Below are positions 36,866 through 44,603 of a stretch of DNA of 64,000 bases, piece after piece (within the stretch, counting starts at the first letter, position 1; every line of letters begins with the position of its first letter). The DNA comes from an uncultured Haliea sp. GTDB taxonomy: Bacteria; Pseudomonadota; Gammaproteobacteria; Pseudomonadales; Halieaceae. The notes beneath the pieces are model-generated. The model had not been told where the DNA came from and did no database searches. It saw only the letters and a list, made by a program, of their open reading frames with translations. The stretch covers positions 1 through 64,000 of the forward strand of contig CAMYIZ010000074.1 in assembly GCA_947258585.1 (NCBI GenBank), in the 5' to 3' direction. The position numbers were made by a program, and so were the translations under genes.

Positions 36866-37636
36866 ATGCGGGGAAGACTGCAGGACAAAGCCATTATCGT
36901 CGTCGGTTCCGGCACCGGCATTGGTGCCGCAACCGTAAAACAACTCGCGCTGGAGGGAGCGCATGTCTGTGCCGCGGATATCAACGTCGAGGCCGCGAAC
37001 AGAGTCGCGGAGGAGGTCGCTGCCACCGGTGGCCGGGCGTTCGCCGTCCATGTTGATATCGCGGACGAGACCTCGGTCAAGGAAGCTGTCAGTCTGGCAG
37101 TCGCCCAGTTGGGCGGCCTGGATGGGGCTCATGTGAACGCCGCGGACCTCCGGGTCATCTTCGAGGACAGCGATGCCCTGGCCGAAGACCTGGCAGTGTT
37201 TGATCGCACCCTGCAGGTGAATCTGCGCGGCCACCTGTTGTGCACGCGGGCGGTGCTGCCCCACCTCCTGCAGCGGGAGCAGGGAGCCATTGTCTACACC
37301 AGTTCCAGTGCCGCGGATGTGGGGGAAAGCACGCGCCCGGCCTACGCTGTTGCCAAAAGCGGGCTCAATGCCCTGATGCGCCACGTCGCCTCGCGCTGGG
37401 GGCCGGAGGGCATCACCGCCAATTGCGTGGCGCCCGGGTTCGTGTTCACGCCGGAGATGCGGGCCAGCGGCCAGCTGCCCCAGGAGCTGCTGGACGGCAT
37501 GCTGGCACGGGTTCCCGGCACCCGCCTCGGCCAGGTCGAGGACATTGCTGCGGTCGTCGCCCTGCTGCTGTCGGAGCAGGGCCGCTGGATCAACGGCCAG
37601 GTCTACAACGTCAACGGCGGGGCGCTGATGCGCTGA
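36866..37636 (+). CDS. SDR family oxidoreductase 7
   Basis: This 256-residue SDR has a slightly altered cofactor loop VGSGTGIG and HVNAADLR where NNAG is usual. Tyr-Lys is in PAYAVAKSGL and the C-terminus has VYNVNGGALMR. The Asp in CAADINVEAA suggests NAD(H). ATG 36866 with GGGAGA six bases upstream is the best start; the track start at 36716 has no site. The DegT-fold gene follows after 35 bases, so the two form an operon. The replaced NNAG Asn may affect the proton relay. Confidence 0.88.
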   Translation: MRGRLQDKAIIVVGSGTGIGAATVKQLALEGAHVCAADINVEAANRVAEEVAATGGRAFAVHVDIADETSVKEAVSLAVAQLGGLDGAHVNAADLRVIFEDSDALAEDLAVFDRTLQVNLRGHLLCTRAVLPHLLQREQGAIVYTSSSAADVGESTRPAYAVAKSGLNALMRHVASRWGPEGITANCVAPGFVFTPEMRASGQLPQELLDGMLARVPGTRLGQVEDIAAVVALLLSEQGRWINGQVYNVNGGALMR

Positions 37637-37671
37637 ATTGTTTCTGTCAATCTGTGGAGAGAGGAAAGCAT

Positions 37672-38889
37672 ATGAGACTACCCCCGAGAGAGATCCGCTA
37701 CGGCGGCGCCATGCTGGACCGGAAGGAAATCGACGCCGTGGTGAAAGTCATGGAGACCAGCATGGTGGTCGCCGGACAGACCTCCACCTTCGAGAGCCGC
37801 TGCGCCAAACTGCTGGGCAAGGAGTACGGGGTGATGGTCAACTCCGGCAGCTCGGCGCTGCTGCTGGCGGTGCGCCTGCTGGACCTGCCGCCGGGTTCCG
37901 AAATCCTCACCCCGACCCTGACTTTCGGCACCGACATCTCCAGCATCGTGCTCAACGGCCATGTCCCGGTGCTGGTGGACGTGGAGCCCGACACTTATCA
38001 GATCGACATCGACCGCATCGAGCCGCTGATTACCGCGAAGACCAAAGCCATGCTGGTGCCCAACCTGGTCGGCGGCATGCCCGACTGGGACCGGCTCCGG
38101 GCCATTGCCGACAAGCACGGCCTGAAGATCATCGAGGACAGCGCCGACACCCTGGGGGGCACTTTTCGCGGTACCCCGGCGGGCACTCGCAGTGATATCA
38201 GCATCACCAGCTTCTCCATCTTTCACATCATCACCTGCCTCGGCAACGGCGGCCTGGTGGCGGTCAATGACCCGGCCCTGTGGGACCGCGGCCTGATGCT
38301 GCGCGCCTGGGGTCGCTCTTCGGAAAAGTATCTGTACGGTTCCCGGCAACAGGACAGCGACGGCCGCTTCCTGGAAGACCTGGGCGATATCGAGTACGAC
38401 GGTATGTTCATCTTCGAGGAGCTGGGCTACGGCTTCATTCCCAACGAGGCCGGCGCCGCCTTCGGTCACGAGCAGCTGAACAAGCTGGATGAGTTCACCC
38501 GGCTGCGCCAGGAGCGCTTCCGCCTGCACGACGAGTACATGGACAGCCATACTGACTACTTCATCAAACCGCGCGTGTCCGACGAGGTCTTTACTACCTG
38601 GATCTGCTACCCGGTAATGCTGCGCCCGGAGCTGGGCTGGAGCCGCCGCAAGCTGCAGGTGCACCTGGAGGAAGCGGGTATCTTCACCCGGGTGATCTTC
38701 TCCGGCCATGTGGCCCTGCAGCCGATGATGAAGGAGGTGAACTACCGCCTGGATCCCGCCGGCTACCCCAATGCGGAGCGGGTCATGCGCCACGGCCTCA
38801 TGCTGCCCTGCCATCCCACCATGACCACCGAGGACTGCCAGTACCTGTACCAGGTACTGGATGATTTCATCGCCCGGCAGTCTGGTTGA
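37672..38889 (+). CDS. DegT/DnrJ/EryC1-fold PLP protein with His at the PLP-lysine position
   Basis: This 405-residue protein has the sugar aminotransferase fold (GSSALLLAVRLL, PTLTFGTDISSIVLNGHVPVLVDVEPDTYQID, IIEDSADTLGG). The PLP N1 Asp is present (D156). Where aminotransferases have SFxxxK, this protein reads SFSIFHIIT, putting His185 at the Schiff-base lysine. The 3-dehydrases ColD and E1/RfbH have the same Lys-to-His change and perform PLP/PMP-dependent dehydration or deoxygenation (established knowledge). A similar non-transaminase reaction is therefore plausible. The track ORF starts 144 codons early; GAGAGG precedes ATG 37672. It is coupled to SDR 7 and its end overlaps convergent SDR 8 by 23 bases. 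Confidence 0.88.
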   Translation: MRLPPREIRYGGAMLDRKEIDAVVKVMETSMVVAGQTSTFESRCAKLLGKEYGVMVNSGSSALLLAVRLLDLPPGSEILTPTLTFGTDISSIVLNGHVPVLVDVEPDTYQIDIDRIEPLITAKTKAMLVPNLVGGMPDWDRLRAIADKHGLKIIEDSADTLGGTFRGTPAGTRSDISITSFSIFHIITCLGNGGLVAVNDPALWDRGLMLRAWGRSSEKYLYGSRQQDSDGRFLEDLGDIEYDGMFIFEELGYGFIPNEAGAAFGHEQLNKLDEFTRLRQERFRLHDEYMDSHTDYFIKPRVSDEVFTTWICYPVMLRPELGWSRRKLQVHLEEAGIFTRVIFSGHVALQPMMKEVNYRLDPAGYPNAERVMRHGLMLPCHPTMTTEDCQYLYQVLDDFIARQSG

Positions 38890-39667
38890 AGCGGGGGGAG
38901 TTGGTCCGGGCGGAGACCCCTCCGTCCACGCTCAGGCTGGCGCCGTTGATGTAGCTGGCCTGGGATGACGCCAGGAAACAGACTGCGTTGGCGATCTCCT
39001 CCGGCTGCCCCATGCGCCCCGGCACCGTCTGTGCTTCCCAGCCAGCGACGCCGCCAGGGGCCTGTGTGGCGGCCGCCAGCATGCCGGGCGTGGCGATGGG
39101 GCCGGGCAGGAGCACATTGCAGCGAATACCCTCCCGCGCGTGTTCCACTGCGGTGGTGCGGGTCAGGTTGACGAGGGCGGCCTTGGCCGCGCCGTAGGCG
39201 CCCAAGCCTTCCTCCCCGGCGAGCGCGGCGCCAGAGGCAATGTTGATGACGCTGCCGCGGTCTGGGCCCTGATTGCCGCGCATGGCATGGATGGCACTGC
39301 GGATACCGTAGAAGGCTCCGTCCAGCGTCACCCGGAAAACGGCGTCCCAGTCGTCATTGCGACAGTCCGCCACCTGTCCCCAACGCACCAGCGCGGCGTT
39401 GTTGACCCAGACATGAAGTGCGCCGAAAGACTGCAGTGCCAGTGCCGCCAACTCGTCGGCGGTCTCCGGTGCACCGATATCCGCCACCAGCCCGACCGCC
39501 AGATCCGGTGCCACCAGCAGCGCGCGGGTCGCCTCCAGGCTGGCGGCATCGATGTCATTGAGTACCAGCCGGCAGCCTTCCTGGCTGAGTCGCAGGGCGC
39601 ATGCCCTGCCGATTCCGCTGCCCGCACCGGTGATGACGGCAACGCGTGCTTCGAGGTCCTTGTACAT
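38867..39667 (-). CDS. SDR family oxidoreductase 8
   Basis: This 266-residue SDR has TGAGSGIG, LNDID after beta-2 (NAD(H) likely), NNAALVRWGQ, Tyr-Lys in GAYGAAKAAL and SVDGGVSARTN at the C-terminus. The start at ATG 39667 has GGAGAC five bases upstream; the track begins 14 codons earlier. It is a single minus-strand gene 78 bases downstream of the TetR regulator, so it may be the last member of the MBL-TetR-SDR transcription unit. Substrate unknown. Confidence 0.91.
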   Translation of the reverse strand: MYKDLEARVAVITGAGSGIGRACALRLSQEGCRLVLNDIDAASLEATRALLVAPDLAVGLVADIGAPETADELAALALQSFGALHVWVNNAALVRWGQVADCRNDDWDAVFRVTLDGAFYGIRSAIHAMRGNQGPDRGSVINIASGAALAGEEGLGAYGAAKAALVNLTRTTAVEHAREGIRCNVLLPGPIATPGMLAAATQAPGGVAGWEAQTVPGRMGQPEEIANAVCFLASSQASYINGASLSVDGGVSARTNSPRFNQTAGR

Positions 39668-39745
39668 TGAGAGTCTCCGGATTGGTGGTGGGGGCTCACT
39701 CGGAATCACGAGGTCGTCTGTTCGGCGTGCCGGATAGGTCGCGCC

Positions 39746-40453
39746 TCACTTTCTCGCCCGGGTTGCGCGCGCCGCTGTGTCGAGACAGTGAGCAGAGGCA
39801 GCTTGCTGGAGCATGGCGATGATGGTGTCGCGCAGGGTTGCGACGAACAGCTCGGTGTTGTGGGCCGGGTCATCTTCTCCCAGTTGCTCCTGCAGCCGCG
39901 AGTGGTCCGCCAGCCCGTGGAACACCAGGATGGAGGCCAGGTGCAGGCGCTGTTGCCGCACCGCAGCAGGCAGGGCGTCGAGCACCTGGTTCCAGCCGCT
40001 GATCAGGCGCGCAGCGCCGGGTGCCTGCAGTGCGCCCTGGCCGGGTTTCAGCAGGGACAGCATATGCTGTGCGGTCAGCTGCGCGTTGACCCGGATAAAC
40101 TCCCGCCCGCCATCGGGGTCCTGGAGTTTTTCCACCACCGGGTGCAGCCACGCATCCACCAGCCCCTCGAGCGTGATCTGGCCCCGGGCCTCGAGCTCGT
40201 CCAGTAATTCGCCGCGGCGGGCGGCAATCCCGGGCACGTGCTTGTCGATAATCGCCTGCAGCAGACCCTCCCGACCACCGAAGTGGTACTGGCAGGCATT
40301 GGCGTTGCGCTGGCCGGACGCCTTGTTGATGTCGCTGAGGGGCACCCCCTCCACCCCGCGCTCGGCGAACAGGCGTTCGGCGACGCTGACCAGTCGCGCC
40401 CGGGTCGCCGCACTGCGTGGGGTGAGACGCTGGTGTTCTCCAGATCTGCCCAT
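39746..40453 (-). CDS. TetR/AcrR family transcriptional regulator
   Basis: This 235-residue repressor-type regulator has an N-terminal TetR helix-turn-helix (AATRARLVSVAERLFAERGVEGVPLSDINKASGQRNANACQYHF, split over about residues 15-58) and an all-helical ligand domain. It follows the MBL gene by 11 bases on the same strand, so it is probably autoregulated from the promoter at about 41760-41790. Two imperfect palindromes there (41751-41768 and 41826-41843) are candidate operators. The ligand is unknown and may be a pathway intermediate. Confidence 0.92.
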   Translation of the reverse strand: MGRSGEHQRLTPRSAATRARLVSVAERLFAERGVEGVPLSDINKASGQRNANACQYHFGGREGLLQAIIDKHVPGIAARRGELLDELEARGQITLEGLVDAWLHPVVEKLQDPDGGREFIRVNAQLTAQHMLSLLKPGQGALQAPGAARLISGWNQVLDALPAAVRQQRLHLASILVFHGLADHSRLQEQLGEDDPAHNTELFVATLRDTIIAMLQQAASAHCLDTAARATRARK

Positions 40454-40464
40454 GACCCTGGCTC

Positions 40465-41730
40465 TCAGCTCTTCAGCTGCTGCTGCAACTCGCCAATGCG
40501 GGTGCGCAGCCAGCCGGTTTCCCAGAAGTTCCCCGCGCCCGAGCGCTCCAGCAGCGCGTTGTGGCAGTCCAGGGCGAGCCTCAGGGCATCGTGGTGCCGG
40601 GGTTCGTGCGCCAGCGCTGCTTCGGCGAGCAGCTCCGCAGCTTCCGGGTCGCCACGCTCCAGGCGTTCGCGACCACGGGCCACCACCGCAGCCATCCCAG
40701 CCAGTTCAACCAGGTCTCCGTAGATAGCCGCCGGCTGCGTCGGATACAGCTCACTGGTCGCCTGGGCCTTGAACCAGCCCATGTAGGACTCCCAGAGCGT
40801 GCGCACCGCCCAGGCCACCCGGCCGTAGCCCTGTCCGACATAGAGTTCCTCGGGCAGCTGTACTTCGCGCATCAGGGTCCAGATATCCTTGCCCGCGTTC
40901 ATGCCTTCCAGGGTCGTGCGATGCACGTGGTCCACCGCCTGCTCCAGGCGGTCCAGGCACTGGCGGATCAGCTCGCTGCCGATGATCGGGTCGAAGCGGC
41001 CGGTGAGCAGCATGGCAGGCTCCAGGGCGCGCACCCGGCGCAGGGAATCCAGGTAGGGTTCCACAAACCGGTATTTGTCGCCGCGAATGGTGTTGAAGTT
41101 GGGAAAATGGGGAAACAGCGGGCCGAACATGTTGCCGCTGAACAGGATCCTGTGCTGCGGCAGCCAGATTGCGCAGCTGTCCAGGGTCTCTCCTCCCGGG
41201 ACCGCGTACAGCTCAATCTCCAGTCCGCCCAGCTCGATGCGGTAGTGGTCCTCGAACACCACGTCGGGCACGGGTACGTCCTGGGTAATTGCGCCGGGAT
41301 GCTGTGCAGCCAGTTTCGCGCTGGCTTCAAACGCGTCCCTGAACCAGATATAGGCCTGGCGTGTGCGCACATCGCGGATTCGCTCGTCATCGCGCTGGCA
41401 GATGCCGTTGTTGGCCTGGGCTATCAGCTGCGTTTCCGGTTCCCGGAACAGTTGTACGCCACCCACGTGATCCACGTGCCCCTGGGTAAGGACAATGTAG
41501 GGGGTGGGACCGGAGCAGACACTGTCGAAAGCCCGCTTGTGCACGGGTGCCTCGAAGCCCATACCGGTGTTGATGATGATACGTCCGGCGTCGGTCACCA
41601 GCATGTAGGCAGCGGAAAGGCCGGGGGACATCCAGATGAAGTCATTGATCCGGACAGGCTCTTCCCGGTGGGCCGGGCGGTTGGCGAAAAAGTCCGGGCG
41701 TTCCTGTACGAGCTGTCTGATCGGGTCCAC
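40465..41730 (-). CDS. MBL-fold hydrolase, alkylsulfatase-like with altered metal site
   Basis: This metallo-beta-lactamase-fold protein of about 421 residues has a C-terminal extension typical of SdsA1/BDS1-type alkylsulfatases (RVAWAVRTLWESYMGWF, ERLERGDPEAAELLAEAALAHEP). The first metal motif reads TQGHVDH where alkylsulfatases have THxHxDH, so the first His is Gln. VPGGETLDS carries a possible Glu ligand, but later ligands appear replaced. The track starts at ATG 41763, which overlaps a good -10 box (TAATAT). GTG 41730 lies seven bases after AAGGA, so I use it. It leads an operon with the TetR gene. The actual reaction is uncertain. Confidence 0.82.
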   Translation of the reverse strand: MDPIRQLVQERPDFFANRPAHREEPVRINDFIWMSPGLSAAYMLVTDAGRIIINTGMGFEAPVHKRAFDSVCSGPTPYIVLTQGHVDHVGGVQLFREPETQLIAQANNGICQRDDERIRDVRTRQAYIWFRDAFEASAKLAAQHPGAITQDVPVPDVVFEDHYRIELGGLEIELYAVPGGETLDSCAIWLPQHRILFSGNMFGPLFPHFPNFNTIRGDKYRFVEPYLDSLRRVRALEPAMLLTGRFDPIIGSELIRQCLDRLEQAVDHVHRTTLEGMNAGKDIWTLMREVQLPEELYVGQGYGRVAWAVRTLWESYMGWFKAQATSELYPTQPAAIYGDLVELAGMAAVVARGRERLERGDPEAAELLAEAALAHEPRHHDALRLALDCHNALLERSGAGNFWETGWLRTRIGELQQQLKS

Positions 41731-41750
41731 GACCTTATCCTTATGATTAA

Positions 41751-41791
41751 TTAATGAATGCATATTAAAACCAGCTTGCAGCTTATGCCAA
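41751..41791 (-). promoter_or_regulatory. Sigma-70-like promoter and overlapping palindrome before MBL-TetR operon
   Basis: On the minus strand, TTGGCA (41791-41786) and TAATAT (41767-41762) are separated by 18 bases. This is a good sigma-70 promoter reading into the MBL gene. The -10 overlaps the inverted repeat TTAAT-N8-ATTAA (41751-41768), a plausible TetR operator. The arrangement also argues against ATG 41763 as the MBL start. Confidence 0.55.
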
Positions 41792-41825
41792 TAAAAATAT
41801 ACTGTCCCCTTGTATATATTGATTA

Positions 41826-41843
41826 TTGATTACTAGTAGTTAA
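41826..41843. promoter_or_regulatory. Imperfect 18-bp palindrome, candidate TetR operator
   Basis: TTGATTACTAGTAGTTAA is palindromic at 14 of 18 positions, centred on ACTAGT. It lies in the AT-rich region between the MBL-TetR operon and the divergent VOC gene, so one regulator could control both directions. Operator function is inferred from position and symmetry only. Confidence 0.4.
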
Positions 41844-41921
41844 TGGCAGTGCATTATTGCTGTCGGGCGCAGCGGCCTCGCTGGGAGATCGTGGAGCCCC
41901 CCGTCACAAGAGGTAGTCGTC

Positions 41922-42401
41922 ATGACCCAGGACCCACAATTGCAGCAGCTGGACCTGCCGCCCATCGACCAGATCGGTTTTGTGGTTAACGATCTCGATG
42001 CGTGGGTGCAACAGTTCGGCCCGGTGTTCGGCCCGTTTACGTTTATGGACGGCTCGGTGAACGGCGCCGAGTTCCGCGGCCGCAACGAGGACGTGAAGCT
42101 CAGGATCGCCTTCGGCCGCAGCGGCGACGTCGAGATTGAGTTGATTGAGTGGCTGGAGGGCACCAGTCCCCACAGCGAGTTCGTCCAGTCCGGTCGTGAG
42201 GGGATGCATCACCTGCGCTACCGGGTGGCGGATACCGATGCCTGGATCAAACAGCTCGCGACCGTGGGATACACCCCTTTTTGGTACAAGCGCTGGAACG
42301 CCGACACCGTGTTCGCCTACCTGGAGAATCCGGAATTTCCGCTCTGTCTTGAACTGTTGCAGATGCCGGAGGCGGGGGCGGGTGCCCCCACCGTGGATTA
42401 G
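41922..42401 (+). CDS. VOC family (glyoxalase/dioxygenase-fold) protein
   Basis: This 159-residue protein has two beta-alpha-beta-beta-beta modules. PPIDQIGFVVNDLDAWVQQFGPVFGPF starts the first and GMHHLRYRVADTDAWIKQLATVGY the second. Candidate metal ligands are His in MHHLRY and the Glu in CLELLQ, as in glyoxalase-like isomerases and lyases. The substrate is unknown; many such VOC genes stand beside SDR clusters. It is divergent from the MBL-TetR operon, and its stop overlaps the convergent surface-protein gene by four bases. Confidence 0.88.
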   Translation: MTQDPQLQQLDLPPIDQIGFVVNDLDAWVQQFGPVFGPFTFMDGSVNGAEFRGRNEDVKLRIAFGRSGDVEIELIEWLEGTSPHSEFVQSGREGMHHLRYRVADTDAWIKQLATVGYTPFWYKRWNADTVFAYLENPEFPLCLELLQMPEAGAGAPTVD

Positions 42402-43735
42402 ACAGGCCTTCTGCCGCGCACTCTGGCGAAGGCGGCCAGGCTCATCAGCAGCGCCAGGCCGGCCAGCGCCAGGCTGCTCATGGTCGGGATACCCGGGGGA
42501 GGGAACGCGATCCCTACCGGGTCAGAGATATTGCCGTCGGCAACGCCGTCTGCATCGAAGGGGCCGCCGTCCTCGAGCCTGTAGCTCAGAATCGACCCGT
42601 TGATCGTGGCTCCGGTCAACGGTACCCAGCTCTCGCCGATCTTGTAAGCCACGGCTTTCCGTGGTGGCGCTGCGCCCAGATCGATAGTCACCGTGACAGT
42701 TTCGCCGATGTCGCAGCCGCTCAAGCTGAACGATGCCGCAGTGGCATACGCCAGCACGCCTTCGGGTGGCGCGGGCAGGGACGCCGCGGCTACCGCGCTG
42801 CCTGATACCAGTGTGCAGCTTGAGGCGGCCGTATCGGGAACAATACCGATCACGATACCATCTGCCGGCAATGACTCCCTGGCATTGGGGAAGGGGTCAT
42901 CGATATTGGCTACGCCATCGCCGTCCTGGTCGGCCTGCTCAAGGCTTTCCATTACCGCCGTCAGCGCAGCCAGCTGGGTGCGCAGGCCATCGAGTTCAGC
43001 CTGTTTGTCGGCCAGTGTCGACAGGCCATTGACCTGGCCCACGGTCAGCACGTCCGTAGCAGCCTGCCCGTCGGCGACATGTTTGATTTGGCGCTCGGCG
43101 CCTGTGTCGCCCACGGAAACATGGCCAGCTTTGCGCACACTGCCGTAGCCGACGGTGACAGCTCCCTCGGCTTCCATGGTGAGCAGGGCGCGGCGGGTGT
43201 AATCTTCACGCGGCAGACAGGCATAGGAATCGTCCGGCCCTGTCGCGTCGGGGTTTAGTCCCGGTACGAGAACGACCTCGCCGGGCGGATGTACCCCGTC
43301 CCGTGGTGGTTCTTGACCGGGGAAGTTAAGGTCAAAGGGCTCGGAGCAATCGTAGCGCGGCTCGGTGCCATCGCTGATCAGTACATTGTCTTTGGTCAGT
43401 GACTTCAATTCGAGGCGAAAGTACGATGCCCCATAGTTGAAGGGCGAGTTTGCCCGGAGGTTCCAGACCTTTCCCAATTCGTCCGGCGCCGATTCCTGAA
43501 AGAAGAGAATGCGAAGATTGTTCTCCCGCAGGCTGAACAAGTCCTCCGGGAGGGCAAGGACATCCGCTGTTGGGCAATCGAACCCGACGCAGGCAGGTCC
43601 CTGCACCAGCACATCGTCATTGATGATCGCGGCACCTGCCGTCAGGGAAGTCAGGAGTCCCAGTGCCGTCGCCAGGGCGTGAGTGGGTTTCCGCAGGCTC
43701 CACCTGCGTCGGGGCGGGGTCAGTAGAGAGGCCAT
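42398..43735 (-). CDS. Exported surface protein with YadA-stalk-like segment and IPTL-type sorting tail
   Basis: This 445-residue exported protein starts with a signal peptide (LATALGLLTSLTAGA). A beta-rich head follows, then a motif AERQIKHVADGQAATDVLTVGQV like the collagen-binding stalk repeats of YadA-type adhesins. Next come a coiled coil (LADKQAELDGLRTQLAALTAVMESLEQ), a DQDGDGVANIDDPFP calcium-type loop and a choice-of-anchor region (EDGGPFDADGVADGNISDPVG). The tail is GIPTMSSLALAGLALLM followed by Arg-rich residues, an IPTL-CTERM-like signal for envelope sorting. The start is ATG 43735, overlapping the upstream gene's TGA by one base (TGATG). The anchoring enzyme is not in the window. 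Confidence 0.85.
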   Translation of the reverse strand: MASLLTPPRRRWSLRKPTHALATALGLLTSLTAGAAIINDDVLVQGPACVGFDCPTADVLALPEDLFSLRENNLRILFFQESAPDELGKVWNLRANSPFNYGASYFRLELKSLTKDNVLISDGTEPRYDCSEPFDLNFPGQEPPRDGVHPPGEVVLVPGLNPDATGPDDSYACLPREDYTRRALLTMEAEGAVTVGYGSVRKAGHVSVGDTGAERQIKHVADGQAATDVLTVGQVNGLSTLADKQAELDGLRTQLAALTAVMESLEQADQDGDGVANIDDPFPNARESLPADGIVIGIVPDTAASSCTLVSGSAVAAASLPAPPEGVLAYATAASFSLSGCDIGETVTVTIDLGAAPPRKAVAYKIGESWVPLTGATINGSILSYRLEDGGPFDADGVADGNISDPVGIAFPPPGIPTMSSLALAGLALLMSLAAFARVRGRRPV

Positions 43736-44352
43736 CACTCGAGGCCCAGCAGCGTGACAAATCCATCCAGTCGGGTGCTGAGAGCGCTGATCTCGGACTG
43801 CAACAGCACAATTTCATCATCGAGCGCAGCCTTGTCAGCGGCCAGCTGAGCGGCGAAATCGCTGGCTATGCGGGCCTCGGCGGCACTGAGTTGGGCAACG
43901 GTGGCAGCATCGGTGTCTGCGATACCGTCGGCGACGTGCGCCACTCGGCGCTCAGCGCCAGAGGAGCCCACGGACACCGCGCCATCGACCGGCGTGGAGC
44001 CGACGCCCAGGCTTACCGCCCCACCGGCGTCAGGGTCGAGGATGAGTGCATCCCGGCCACCGGTCTCGTCCCGGATCAGGAAACGCGTCGGGCCGGGAAC
44101 GCCATCGTCGGTGATGCCGAGGCTCCAGTCGTTGGTGGGAAATGACGCGGAGTTACTGGTATCGATCAGTTTGATAAGCGGGTTGTCTGCTCTCAGGCGC
44201 AGCGTGTCGAAGTCGAAGTCTTCCGGATCCGTGCAGGCGGCTCCGACACACAGGCTGCCTTTTACGGACAGGTCGCTGTTGATGGTATCGGCGCTAGGCG
44301 CAGTACTCATGGCCGACAGTAACACGCCGGCAACCCAGAACGGAGTTCGCAT
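43735..44352 (-). CDS. Exported protein with YadA-stalk-like segment and C-terminal coiled coil
   Basis: This 205-residue protein is a shorter relative of the downstream gene. It has a signal peptide (VAGVLLSAMSTAPSA), then a DTINSDLSVKGSLCVG head matching the INDDVLVQGPACVG head of its neighbour. A stalk-like motif AERRVAHVADGIADTDAATVAQL and a coiled coil (AQLAADKAALDDEIVLLQSEISALSTRLDG) follow. It lacks the IPTL tail and any beta-barrel anchor, so it may oligomerise with the downstream protein. ATG 44352 has GGGGAAG upstream. The two genes overlap by one base and are cotranslated. Cell-surface assembly is inferred. Confidence 0.8.
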   Translation of the reverse strand: MRTPFWVAGVLLSAMSTAPSADTINSDLSVKGSLCVGAACTDPEDFDFDTLRLRADNPLIKLIDTSNSASFPTNDWSLGITDDGVPGPTRFLIRDETGGRDALILDPDAGGAVSLGVGSTPVDGAVSVGSSGAERRVAHVADGIADTDAATVAQLSAAEARIASDFAAQLAADKAALDDEIVLLQSEISALSTRLDGFVTLLGLE

Positions 44353-44507
44353 ATTCTTCCCCAAGTGTGATCGCAAGTCTTTTCGGTTTGGGTTGTTGCC
44401 GGACTTGGCGGTCCTTCCGATGGCCGTAGCCGGCAGCAAGCTGATGGCAATCCGGAATCGCCAGCCGATCGAACCTACAGGGTTTTATGGTTTGCGTCCA
44501 GCATGTG

Positions 44508-44600
44508 GTGTTGGACTGGGGGCTTTACCCGGCGCCCTGGCGAAGAGGATCATGGGCTGGGGTTGTGGGGACTCATCACAGATCATGGAGAGTCCAACAC
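44508..44600. repeat. 10-bp inverted repeat GTGTTGGACT with 73-bp spacer
   Basis: GTGTTGGACT at 44508-44517 is matched by its exact complement AGTCCAACAC at 44591-44600. Both lie in the gap between two minus-strand genes. It could form a large stem-loop or be a paired protein site, or be chance. Confidence 0.35.
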
Positions 44601-44603
44601 TTG

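Noticed and set aside
40561-41754. 397-residue plus-strand ORF
   Set aside because: It is a shadow of the MBL-fold gene on the minus strand.
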